A stretch of 64,000 nt of DNA, taken from positions 1 to 64,000 of the forward strand of contig JAJDAD010000034.1 of NCBI GenBank assembly GCA_029262055.1, given 5' to 3'. Source of the stretch: Candidatus Zhuqueibacterota bacterium (GTDB lineage Bacteria; Zhuqueibacterota; Zhuqueibacteria; Oceanimicrobiales; Oceanimicrobiaceae). Shown here in pieces: positions 23,797 to 33,107 of the stretch. A program made the translations under genes and the position numbers. How positions within the stretch are numbered: position 1 is the first letter of the stretch; each line of letters begins with the position of its first letter. The notes under the pieces are model-generated. The model saw only the letters and a list, made by a program, of their open reading frames with translations, ran no database searches and had not been told where the DNA came from.

Positions 23797-26670
23797 ATGA
23801 ACGAAATCGAACAGGAATTGCGCCGCGAGACAACCGGCGAAGTCCGTTTCGACCGCGTGTCGAGGACCCTGTACAGTACGGACGCCAGCATCTATGAAAT
23901 CGAGCCACTGGGTGTGGTCATCCCGAAAAGCGTCGACGACCTGCAAGCCGCTGTTGAAATCGCCTACAGACACGGCGTTCCGCTCATCGCGCGTGGCGGC
24001 GGGACAAGCATTGTCGGAAACTCAATTGGTGCCGGAATTGTCGTGGACTGCTCGAAATATCTCAACCGGGTTCTCGAGGTCAATCCCGAGGAGAGTTGGG
24101 TGCGTGTGCAGCCCGGGGTGGTGCTCGACCAATTAAACGCCCATTTGCGCGGATACGGACTTCTCTTCGGGCCTGATGTGGCGAGCAGCAGCAGAGCCAA
24201 CATCGGCGGGATGCTTGGAAATAACTCATGCGGCGCGCATTCAATCATCCACGGGAAAACGGTTGACCACATTCTGCAACTCCGGGTTTTGCTTTCGAAT
24301 GGCGACGATGCCACGCTTGCCGCTGTCAGTGCCGCGGAATGGCAGCGCCGCTGTGCCGGTGAGAATGGCGTTCTCAATACCATTTACAGCACCCTAGATC
24401 GTATAATCTCTGAAAACAGCAGTGAAATCGGAAAGCGCTTCCCGAAGATCCTGCGGCGGGTCGCCGGCTACAACCTCGATGAGTTTGTGCGACAGGAACA
24501 CCGCAACCTGGCCAAACTCGTCGTCGGATCTGAAGGCACCCTGGCCGTTATCAGCGAAGCCAAACTCAATCTGGTGCCGCTGAAACGCCACAGCGTGCTG
24601 GCAGTGATTCACTTTCGCGACCTGATGACAGCCTTGTCGGCCACCAGCGCGGTGAGTGAATTCGCCCCAAGTGCAATCGAATTGTTGGACAACAACGTCC
24701 TCGACCTGACGCGTGGGACCATGGAATTTGCCCGTCGGCTCACCTTCGTCGATGGCTTGCCGGCAGCGTTGCTCGTGGTTGAATTTCAGGGAGATTCTCA
24801 GAATGAACTAGGCGATAGGTTGGACAAACTGAGTCGCTTCCTGAACAAAGAGAGAATCGGCTATTACACGTACCTGGCAAAGAGCCGGGAACAGCAGGAG
24901 AATGTCTGGTACATACGGAAAGCGGGTCTGGGACTGCTCATGGGCACGCGCGCAGACCGCAAACCGGTCGGGTTCATCGAAGATTCTGCGGTTGCTCCGG
25001 AGCGTCTGCCGGAATATATCGAGCGGCTGGATGAGATCGTGCGTTCACTTGGCACCGAGGCGGCTTACTACGCACACGCGAGTGTCGGATGCCTGCATAT
25101 CCGGCCACGACTCAACTTGAAAGATGCGCACGATGTTGACGTAATGGCGCAAATAGCCGAGCAGGTCAGCAGCCTGGCCCTGGAATTTGGCGGCACCATC
25201 AGTGGTGAGCACGGCGATGGCCTCGCCCACAGTTGCTGGAATGACAAGATGTTCGGCAAGCAACTTTACCAGGCATTTCGCGAGGTCAAGCGCGCGTTTG
25301 ACCCGAAGAACATCCTCAATCCGGGCAAGGTCGTTGACGCACAGTTTCTCACGGAAAATTTTCGGGCGGCACCGAGGCCCGAGCTGAAGGTGATTGAGCC
25401 GTTTTTCAGTTACCGCGTTGAGGGCAGCTTCGAAAAGGCAGTAGAGTCTTGCAACGGCAACGGATTCTGCAGGAAGATTGGTTCCGGAACGATGTGTCCT
25501 TCCTATATGGTAACTTTGGAGGAAAATGATTCAACGCGCGGACGCGCCAACGCGCTGCGTGCATTCTTGAACGGCAAGGCAGACCCAAAGGGGTTCACCG
25601 GTCCCGAGCTTTACCGGACCTTGGATCTGTGTGTGGCATGCAAGGGATGTAAAGGGGAATGTCCCTCCAATATCGACATGGCCAAGTTGAAGTATGAGTT
25701 CCTCTACCAGCACCACCAGGCACATGGCTTGTCATTCAGGGATCGATTGTTTGGCGATATTGCGCGCCTGAGTCGCCTGGCAGGGGGCACAGCCCCGGCC
25801 TCCAACTGGATTGCCAATTCGTGGCCTATGCGCCAGCTCCTGCACGCAGCCCTGGGTATCCACCGGGCAAGGAGTTTGCCCACATTTGCGCGTACCAGCT
25901 TTGAGCAGTGGTTCAGAAATCGTCCCGAGCAGGAAGTCAGGCGCGGCGGCGCCAAGGTGGTCTTTTTCCACGACACCTTCGTCAACTATAATTACCCAAG
26001 GCTGGGAATCGCAGCGGTGCAGGTTTTGGAGGCATCAGGCTATGAAGTGATCTTAGCGCAGCACAGGTGCTGTGGCCGACCTTTTACCTCTAAAGGTATG
26101 CTTGACCAAGCCAGGAGTAATGCACAGTTTAATGTTGATAAGCTTTACACATACGCAGAAAAGGGCTATCCCATTGTTGGTCTGGAGCCAAGTTGTATTT
26201 TGACCTTTCGGGATGAATATCCCGATATGCTGGCAGGCCCGAAGGTCGAGAGCGTGGCAAGTAGTACTTTCTTGTTTGAAGAGTTTTTGACCCGCAAAGC
26301 CCCGGCTGACGGCGGCTTACCCGCATTTAGAAGACCCGACAAGAAGTTGTTGTTGCACGGGCATTGCCATCTAAAAGCCCTCTTAGGAAACCAGCCGACC
26401 GTGGACTTGTTGCGGCTTTTGCCGGATGTTGAAGTGGAGGTGGTCGATTCCGGTTGCTGCGGCATGGCCGGCTCATTTGGATTCGAGAAGGAGCACTACG
26501 AGATATCGCTGGCGATGGGGCGCCGAAAGCTCTTTCCTGCGGTAGCCGTAAAAGACAACGGGTGGCAAATCGTAGCTTCCGGGGTCTCGTGCAGGCAGCA
26601 GATAGAACATGGCACCGGACGCTTGGCGCTGCATCCTGTGGAGGTGCTGGCACAAAACCTCCGCACGTGA
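23797..26670 (+). CDS. FAD-linked oxidase fused to Fe-S and CCG domains (glycolate/D-lactate dehydrogenase-like)
   Basis: 957 residues. Order: FAD_binding_4 (about 35-240, ARGGGTSIVGNSIGAGIV and NNSCGAHSIIHGKT), FAD-oxidase C-terminal domain (about 270-530, GTISGEHGDG), two Fe-S motifs (CNGNGFCRKIGSGTMCPSY and CVACKGCKGECPSN), then two CCG-type cysteine-rich halves (CCGRPF, CCGMAGSFG). This is the GlcD-GlcF or D-lactate dehydrogenase (YdiJ-like) fusion, which oxidises a 2-hydroxyacid and passes electrons to the quinone pool. Substrate cannot be fixed from sequence. Confidence 0.9.
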   Translation: MNEIEQELRRETTGEVRFDRVSRTLYSTDASIYEIEPLGVVIPKSVDDLQAAVEIAYRHGVPLIARGGGTSIVGNSIGAGIVVDCSKYLNRVLEVNPEESWVRVQPGVVLDQLNAHLRGYGLLFGPDVASSSRANIGGMLGNNSCGAHSIIHGKTVDHILQLRVLLSNGDDATLAAVSAAEWQRRCAGENGVLNTIYSTLDRIISENSSEIGKRFPKILRRVAGYNLDEFVRQEHRNLAKLVVGSEGTLAVISEAKLNLVPLKRHSVLAVIHFRDLMTALSATSAVSEFAPSAIELLDNNVLDLTRGTMEFARRLTFVDGLPAALLVVEFQGDSQNELGDRLDKLSRFLNKERIGYYTYLAKSREQQENVWYIRKAGLGLLMGTRADRKPVGFIEDSAVAPERLPEYIERLDEIVRSLGTEAAYYAHASVGCLHIRPRLNLKDAHDVDVMAQIAEQVSSLALEFGGTISGEHGDGLAHSCWNDKMFGKQLYQAFREVKRAFDPKNILNPGKVVDAQFLTENFRAAPRPELKVIEPFFSYRVEGSFEKAVESCNGNGFCRKIGSGTMCPSYMVTLEENDSTRGRANALRAFLNGKADPKGFTGPELYRTLDLCVACKGCKGECPSNIDMAKLKYEFLYQHHQAHGLSFRDRLFGDIARLSRLAGGTAPASNWIANSWPMRQLLHAALGIHRARSLPTFARTSFEQWFRNRPEQEVRRGGAKVVFFHDTFVNYNYPRLGIAAVQVLEASGYEVILAQHRCCGRPFTSKGMLDQARSNAQFNVDKLYTYAEKGYPIVGLEPSCILTFRDEYPDMLAGPKVESVASSTFLFEEFLTRKAPADGGLPAFRRPDKKLLLHGHCHLKALLGNQPTVDLLRLLPDVEVEVVDSGCCGMAGSFGFEKEHYEISLAMGRRKLFPAVAVKDNGWQIVASGVSCRQQIEHGTGRLALHPVEVLAQNLRT

Positions 26671-26726
26671 GCCAATGTGAAGCGGACGGAACGCCACGCA
26701 TCATCCAGGACGGGAGACATTCAATA

Positions 26727-27971
26727 ATGACTAAATGCTGTTTGTTTATCCTGTTGTGTTCTGCGATTTGCACAGCACAACCGACAATTTTACAAAAATC
26801 AGGGCAGCGCACTCCAACGGAAGTCCGGGCACTGGTCATCTATGCTTGCGACAGCGATGATCACTATCCATTCCCAACGCAAGGTTTTCGTGACTCGCTG
26901 TATACTCGGATGTCGGATTACTTTACGAGCATGTCTTATGGCAAGCATCGCTTGATGTTCAGCGAGGCGACCCATGGGGGAGGTTTCTTTGTCAGTGAAC
27001 ATCCTTCTTCCTACTACAAAAAGAACCACGACAAGGCGGTTCATGAGCGCGGGTTTGCCATGTTCAATGCAGAAATCCTACAAATGGTGAAGTCTGAATA
27101 TGGCCCGGATCTGTTTCGTGATGTGGACATGATCATTCTGTTCGGCACCGACGCCGGGCGCGGCTGGTATGTGCGCAACGCGAACGCGACCGGGTACGGC
27201 ATGCTTGGTATCGATTTTGAAGCGGGGGGCAACTTTTTCGGGCGACGGCAACGACAGGGTGGACTGACATTGGAAATTGGCTCCGATGTCGGCACTGCCG
27301 ATCCCGATGACGACATTGCGATCAGAACCGAGGAGATCTATTGGACCCTCGCGCATGAGTACGGCCACTGGCTGGGGCTCGGTCATCGCGGCCGCAACCT
27401 CGGTTTGTACTCTCTGATGGTTCGTCAATTACATGGCAATACGCGTATGCCGGAATTTGGGCCACCGCCTTTGGACTTGTTTCACATCATACAGTTGGGG
27501 TGGCTGGATGCGACTGACGCTTCCCGGGTGATTGCCATCTCTATGGAGAACAGTGCGACCTTGGTCGAATTGCAGCAAATCCGAGCTCGTTCCGAGCCGG
27601 TTGTGTTGCAGATTGATCTGGCCGGCGCACGCGAAAGTCTTTTCATCACGTACCACAGCCGGGAGGAGAACCCCTTTGATGCAGTGTATGCCGGAGAAGG
27701 GCTGCTGGTGTGGCACAAACGCGCCGGCAGAATTGATTTGCGCTGCGGGCTTTCCGAAGGGAAAACCGGGAAGGACCATCTGGATGAGGGAGTCGACCTG
27801 AGCGGACGGCCCGGCGACTTCCTGGACGCTTCGCAGGGAGAAGTTGTCCTTTACGAACGGGCTCAGAATAGTGGCGGGAAGAGCGTGCTAGCCCTGCCGA
27901 AGAGAATTATCGCACACAACATTCAGCCCGGACCTGAAGACGTCTCTTTTGCAGTTCGGTTTGAACAGTAA
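26727..27971 (+). CDS. Secreted M6-like metallopeptidase
   Basis: 414 residues from ATG 26727, which opens a signal peptide; the frame is open back to 26454 inside the preceding gene. The zinc motif HEYGHWLGLGH has the long HExxHxxGxxH form; the flanking MLGIDFEAGG and LFHIIQLGWLDA with a C-terminal beta domain (LFITYHSREENPFD, GLLVWHKRAG) match M6 (immune inhibitor A-like) proteases. No C-terminal sorting domain is seen. Extracellular proteolysis inferred. Confidence 0.8.
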   Translation: MTKCCLFILLCSAICTAQPTILQKSGQRTPTEVRALVIYACDSDDHYPFPTQGFRDSLYTRMSDYFTSMSYGKHRLMFSEATHGGGFFVSEHPSSYYKKNHDKAVHERGFAMFNAEILQMVKSEYGPDLFRDVDMIILFGTDAGRGWYVRNANATGYGMLGIDFEAGGNFFGRRQRQGGLTLEIGSDVGTADPDDDIAIRTEEIYWTLAHEYGHWLGLGHRGRNLGLYSLMVRQLHGNTRMPEFGPPPLDLFHIIQLGWLDATDASRVIAISMENSATLVELQQIRARSEPVVLQIDLAGARESLFITYHSREENPFDAVYAGEGLLVWHKRAGRIDLRCGLSEGKTGKDHLDEGVDLSGRPGDFLDASQGEVVLYERAQNSGGKSVLALPKRIIAHNIQPGPEDVSFAVRFEQ

Positions 27972-28050
27972 ATGTTGTGAGATATCGCTTGACTTTGGCT
28001 GATTCAGCGGCTAAATTCTCCTCGATTTGCACCGATCCACAGACTCAATT

Positions 28051-28698
28051 ATGGCAGCGGAAAAGAACAAGCTTGCGCTACAGGTTGTAGAACTTCTTGA
28101 CAAGGCGTATCCTGAGGCCCGCCAGGAACTCGACTTCTCAAATGCATTCGAGCTCCTGGTCGCGACTATTCTCGCGGCACAGTGCACGGATGTACGGGTA
28201 AACCAGGTTACGCAAAGTCTCTTCAAGAAGTACCCATGTCCAGGGTCATTTTTGGATGCCGACTCAGCGGAAATTGAGCAAGACATTCGCTCGATTCCTT
28301 TTTTTCGTAACAAGGCGAAGGGCATTCTGGGCTGCTGTCGCATCCTCGTGGATGAGTACGGCGGTGAGGTGCCGAATTCGGTCGAGCAGCTGGTTGCTCT
28401 GCCTTATGTCGGCCGCAAGACTGCCAACATCGTGCTCGCGAACGCGATGAATATCCCCGCGATTGGCGTCGATACACACACGATCAGGGTGCCAAACCGC
28501 CTCGGACTGGTATCGGGGAAGAATCCTGACAAAATCGAAAAAGCGCTCTGCGACCTGCTGCCTGAGGAGCTGTGGAACCGAGGGAACATTGTTATTCAAT
28601 GGCATGGCCGTTATACCTGTAAGGCAAAAAAACCGCTTTGTTCTGAGTGTGCAATCTACGATTTGTGTCAATGGGAAGAGAAAGTGGAACAACAATGA
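28051..28698 (+). CDS. nth: Endonuclease III
   Basis: 215 residues from ATG 28051 (TTG 28027 also in frame). HhH region LPYVGRKTANIVL carries the catalytic Lys, and GVDTHTIRV the catalytic Asp. The C-terminal CKAKKPLCSECAIYDLC is the C-x6-C-x2-C-x5-C 4Fe-4S loop. Bifunctional glycosylase/AP lyase for oxidised pyrimidines. Confidence 0.96.
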   Translation: MAAEKNKLALQVVELLDKAYPEARQELDFSNAFELLVATILAAQCTDVRVNQVTQSLFKKYPCPGSFLDADSAEIEQDIRSIPFFRNKAKGILGCCRILVDEYGGEVPNSVEQLVALPYVGRKTANIVLANAMNIPAIGVDTHTIRVPNRLGLVSGKNPDKIEKALCDLLPEELWNRGNIVIQWHGRYTCKAKKPLCSECAIYDLCQWEEKVEQQ

Positions 28699-28740
28699 CG
28701 GACATTGGATGTCTGTCTGCATTAAGTAAGGAGACTAGCA

Positions 28741-29130
28741 ATGGCGCTTGAGTTTGATGATGAAGCCCGGGGAGCGGGAGAATATGATGACCTCGATGGG
28801 GAACATTTTCCCATCGCTGATGTTGTTTCTCTGGGGTCAATTGTGAATGTTCTGATCCGGAAAGGCATTTGCACACCAGAAGAGCTTTACGAAGAGGAAC
28901 AAAAACGCCGGGATGAGTATCGGAAGACGCAAGACGCAACCATTGCCCGGACGGAAAGACCTGATGCAAAAAACGGCAATGGTGTCCACCGACACCGGAA
29001 ATCTGGATGGCTTAAACGCAAAATGAGCAAGAAACGATGGACCCGTCGTTTAGGTACCAGACTTTTTGGGTGGGAGTGGAAAAAGGTGAAACACCAGCGA
29101 ACAAAAGGAGAAAGTGCAGAACCGCAATAA
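28741..29130 (+). CDS. Hypothetical protein, acidic N-terminus and basic C-terminus
   Basis: 129 residues; AGGAG 8 nt before the ATG supports the start. Residues 1-30 are acidic, the middle contains VSLGSIVNVLIRKGICTPEELYEEEQKRRDEY (a helix pair), and the tail is strongly basic (RHRKSGWLKRKMSKKRWTRR). No family recognised. Starts 42 bp after nth and overlaps the next gene by 17 bp, so it belongs to this operon. Confidence 0.6.
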   Translation: MALEFDDEARGAGEYDDLDGEHFPIADVVSLGSIVNVLIRKGICTPEELYEEEQKRRDEYRKTQDATIARTERPDAKNGNGVHRHRKSGWLKRKMSKKRWTRRLGTRLFGWEWKKVKHQRTKGESAEPQ

Positions 29131-29896
29131 AAATCCCCTCATGAAAGGACTTCTGCTCGGCATTGCCGGGTTTCTGCTCCTCATGCCCGGCGCCGGGTTT
29201 TCCCAGGCAGCATTTCCCAGCCCGGTAGGCTTCGTCAATGACTTTGCCGAAGTGATTTCTCCGGGCGTTGAAAGTCAAATCAATGCAATTTGCCTTGATT
29301 TACGCCAGAAGACCGGGGCCCAGCTCGTGGTCGTAACGGTGAAAACAGTCGGCGATGAGCACTATGTGGCCTACGCCAACAAACTGTTTGAAGCATGGGG
29401 AATTGGTGAAAAGGGAAAAGACAACGGCGTGCTGCTTCTACAGACCATTCAGGAAAGAAGTTTTTGGATGGAAATAGGTTACGGTTTGGAGGGCCTCATT
29501 CCGGACGGTCTCGCTGGCCAGATTCGCGATCAACATGTATTTCCCCATTTCCGCGCAGGCGATGCCGGGGCCGGACATCTTAGCGGCGTCAAGGCAGTGG
29601 CCGGTTTGATTGCCAAAGACGCCGGAGTTGAAATCACGGGAGCAGTTGCGCCGGTCGTGCGGCGAGGTACGCCCAAGCGCCAGCGTGGCAGAGGGAAGTT
29701 CGTATCTTTGTTGTTCATGGCCCTGTTCTTTCTATTAGCACGAAGGGGCCGGGGCGGTCTCCTGCCTTTACTATTGCTCGGGGGGTTAAGCGGCGGATCC
29801 CGTCATCACGGTCATTCCGGTGGCGGTTTTGGTGGCGGCTTTGGCGGCTTTGGCGGCGGGATGAGCGGCGGTGGCGGCGCCGGCGGAAGTTATTGA
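29114..29896 (+). CDS. TPM domain protein (YgcG-like), membrane anchored
   Basis: GTG start at 29114 with GGAG close by; ATG 29141 is an alternative. 260 residues: signal segment (LLLGIAGFLLLMPGAGFSQA), TPM_phosphatase domain (about 40-175; VNDFAEVISPGVESQINA and EIGYGLEGLIPDGLAGQI), a transmembrane helix around 195-210 and a Gly-rich tail ending GGGGAGGSY. TPM proteins are linked to photosystem repair and to LemA; here a LemA gene follows one gene later. Role in envelope homeostasis inferred. Confidence 0.88.
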   Translation: MQNRNKNPLMKGLLLGIAGFLLLMPGAGFSQAAFPSPVGFVNDFAEVISPGVESQINAICLDLRQKTGAQLVVVTVKTVGDEHYVAYANKLFEAWGIGEKGKDNGVLLLQTIQERSFWMEIGYGLEGLIPDGLAGQIRDQHVFPHFRAGDAGAGHLSGVKAVAGLIAKDAGVEITGAVAPVVRRGTPKRQRGRGKFVSLLFMALFFLLARRGRGGLLPLLLLGGLSGGSRHHGHSGGGFGGGFGGFGGGMSGGGGAGGSY

Positions 29897-29910
29897 AAAG
29901 AGGATAGCAA

Positions 29911-30642
29911 ATGCCCAGAATTCCTAAATCACCTGAAGAGATTTTTGACAAGTTTTCTGAAGATGTTCAGTCAGTCTTCGGCGCTGAGTTACTGTCCATT
30001 TTACTTTTCGGCAGTGGCGCAAAAGGTGAATATGTAGCAGGTAAGTCAGACATCAATTTTTTGATTGTCCTGTCCAAAGACGGCGCGAATCGCCTGGAAA
30101 AAGCAATTCCGGTCGTAGAAAAATGGGGCAAAGTAGGTGTGGCCACGCCCCTGATCCTGACCAGAGAATACATTGATTCGGCTCTGGATACCTTCCCGAT
30201 AGAGTTTTTGGATATCAAAGAATTTCATCAGCTCGTCTTCGGGGAAAATCCGGTCGAACAAATCACAATTGACAAAGGCGATCTGCGGCGACAAATAGAG
30301 CGTGAGCTGCGTGGTAAGCTCGTCTATTTACGCACGGGCCTGCTTTCTTCTGGTAACGACAAAACCCGTCTGCTGCAAATGTTGTCTGCTTCGGTAAGTG
30401 CGTTCGTTCCGATTTTTGAGGGCTTGCTCCATTTGGAAGGTGAACCACTCACAAAGAACAGGTCGGATGTTTTTCGACGCACGGCGGCAGAGTTCAAGCT
30501 TAACGAATCTGTATTCGGTCAACTCATCCATGTCAAGAGCGGCGCCTGGCATGGCTCGATTGTGCAACTTCGTGAGCTGACTTCTTCGTACATTCAAGAG
30601 GTCGGGGTTCTGGTTGAGCGGGTTGACCAGATGGGGAAATGA
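29911..30642 (+). CDS. Nucleotidyltransferase-fold protein
   Basis: 243 residues. FGSGAKGEYVAGKSDINFLIV (split by family rule: GSGAKG then KSDINFLIV) is the MNT/Pol-beta signature, with the first carboxylate pair reduced to D-x-N, so catalytic ability is uncertain. The C-terminal half is helical, as in kanamycin-nucleotidyltransferase-like proteins. Lies between TPM and LemA genes in one operon; the partner or substrate is unknown. Confidence 0.7.
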   Translation: MPRIPKSPEEIFDKFSEDVQSVFGAELLSILLFGSGAKGEYVAGKSDINFLIVLSKDGANRLEKAIPVVEKWGKVGVATPLILTREYIDSALDTFPIEFLDIKEFHQLVFGENPVEQITIDKGDLRRQIERELRGKLVYLRTGLLSSGNDKTRLLQMLSASVSAFVPIFEGLLHLEGEPLTKNRSDVFRRTAAEFKLNESVFGQLIHVKSGAWHGSIVQLRELTSSYIQEVGVLVERVDQMGK

Positions 30643-30714
30643 GCATCATATCTCATTTGTTTTGGCAAAGATAATGGTCGCGGCTTTGGGCTGCCCTAAC
30701 CTTAAGAGGTATAC

Positions 30715-31338
30715 ATGGGAAAAGGAATGAAGATATTCTTAGGCATTGTTGCGGTTCTTTTAGTACTTGGATTTATCGCGTACAAATCCGTAACCGGAAC
30801 GTACAATTCACTCGTTGTTCTAGACGAGGGGATCAACGGCGCCTGGTCGCAGGTCCAGAATGTCTACCAGCGGCGTTCTGACCTGATCCCAAACCTGGTG
30901 TCGACGGTCAAAGGGTATGCCTCCCATGAAAAGGAAACGCTGGAAGCGGTGGTGCAAGCGCGGGCCAGTGCAACACGGCCGCAGATAAATGCCGCGGGAA
31001 TACTGCAGAACCCACAGTTGTTCCAACAGTTTGAACAGGCACAAGGCCAACTCTCTTCAGCGTTGGGACGCCTGATGGTCGTGGTGGAGAAATACCCGGA
31101 TTTGAAAGCGAACGTTAACTTCGTCCGCCTGCAGGATGAGTTGGCGGGCACCGAAAACCGTATCACGGTTGAGCGTCGCCGTTTCAACCAAACGGTTCAG
31201 GGGTACAATCAGAAAGTGCGAACATTCCCAACCTTGCTTTTTGCCAATATGTTTGGCTTTCAACAGCGTCCTTATTTTGAGGCCAGTCCTGAAGCGCAAA
31301 CCGTACCAAAAGTCGATTTTTCGACCGGCAGCAATTGA
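30715..31338 (+). CDS. lemA: LemA family protein
   Basis: 207 residues. One N-terminal transmembrane helix, then the LemA core: YNSLVVLDEGINGAWSQVQNVYQRRSDLIPNLV (shown in parts), KETLEAVVQARA, LKANVNFVRLQDELAGTENRI and RRRFNQTVQGYN. A four-helix cytoplasmic or periplasmic domain of unknown biochemical role. Third in the TPM-nucleotidyltransferase-LemA cluster. Confidence 0.92.
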   Translation: MGKGMKIFLGIVAVLLVLGFIAYKSVTGTYNSLVVLDEGINGAWSQVQNVYQRRSDLIPNLVSTVKGYASHEKETLEAVVQARASATRPQINAAGILQNPQLFQQFEQAQGQLSSALGRLMVVVEKYPDLKANVNFVRLQDELAGTENRITVERRRFNQTVQGYNQKVRTFPTLLFANMFGFQQRPYFEASPEAQTVPKVDFSTGSN

Positions 31339-31480
31339 GTGGTGCCGGTATGATTGTTGCTATCCAACCTGCGTAAATCGTGGCAAATAACAATGGATTG
31401 GATATTCTAAGCTAGACGATTTGGATGTCAAGTGAACGTTCGTGTAACACTATTGTCCCGATGTACAGAGTTTTACCTCA

Positions 31481-31535
31481 GGCTACCATTGCAAAGCGGT
31501 GGCCTTTTTTCTTGGGCCCCTACGGACTCGGCCCA
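31481..31535 (+). terminator. Terminator between lemA and gdhA
   Basis: GGCTACC (31481-31487) pairs with GGTGGCC (31498-31504, one G-T) and six T follow. A second stem, TGGGCC/GGCCCA (31513-31518, 31530-31535), comes directly after. The 306-bp gap has no gene. Confidence 0.6.
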
Positions 31536-31629
31536 TTCAGTATGTTTTGTTACAAAGCCACAGCAACACGCTTCTCTCAGTTTCGAGAATGTATTTCCTA
31601 TTTTGAATGTTTCAACCGCATACAGCTAA

Positions 31630-33006
<1,377 letters not shown>

Positions 33007-33040
33007 AGCGTCGATCTTTCCGTAACAGTCTGCCCGGAAT

Positions 33041-33079
33041 CTGAGCGCTCTCAACGTCGATTTGTCGGTGAGCGCTCAG
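33041..33079. repeat. 10-bp perfect inverted repeat after gdhA
   Basis: CTGAGCGCTC (33041-33050) and GAGCGCTCAG (33070-33079) with a 19-nt loop, between gdhA and the receiver-PPDK gene. No T-tract; it could be a terminator-like stem or a binding site. Confidence 0.5.
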
Positions 33080-33107
33080 GTTTGGGCCTCCACAATCATG
33101 GATCCCA

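Noticed and set aside
26454-26726. Upstream extension of the M6-like peptidase
   Set aside because: It overlaps the end of the FAD/Fe-S oxidoreductase in another frame, and ATG 26727 directly opens a signal peptide.
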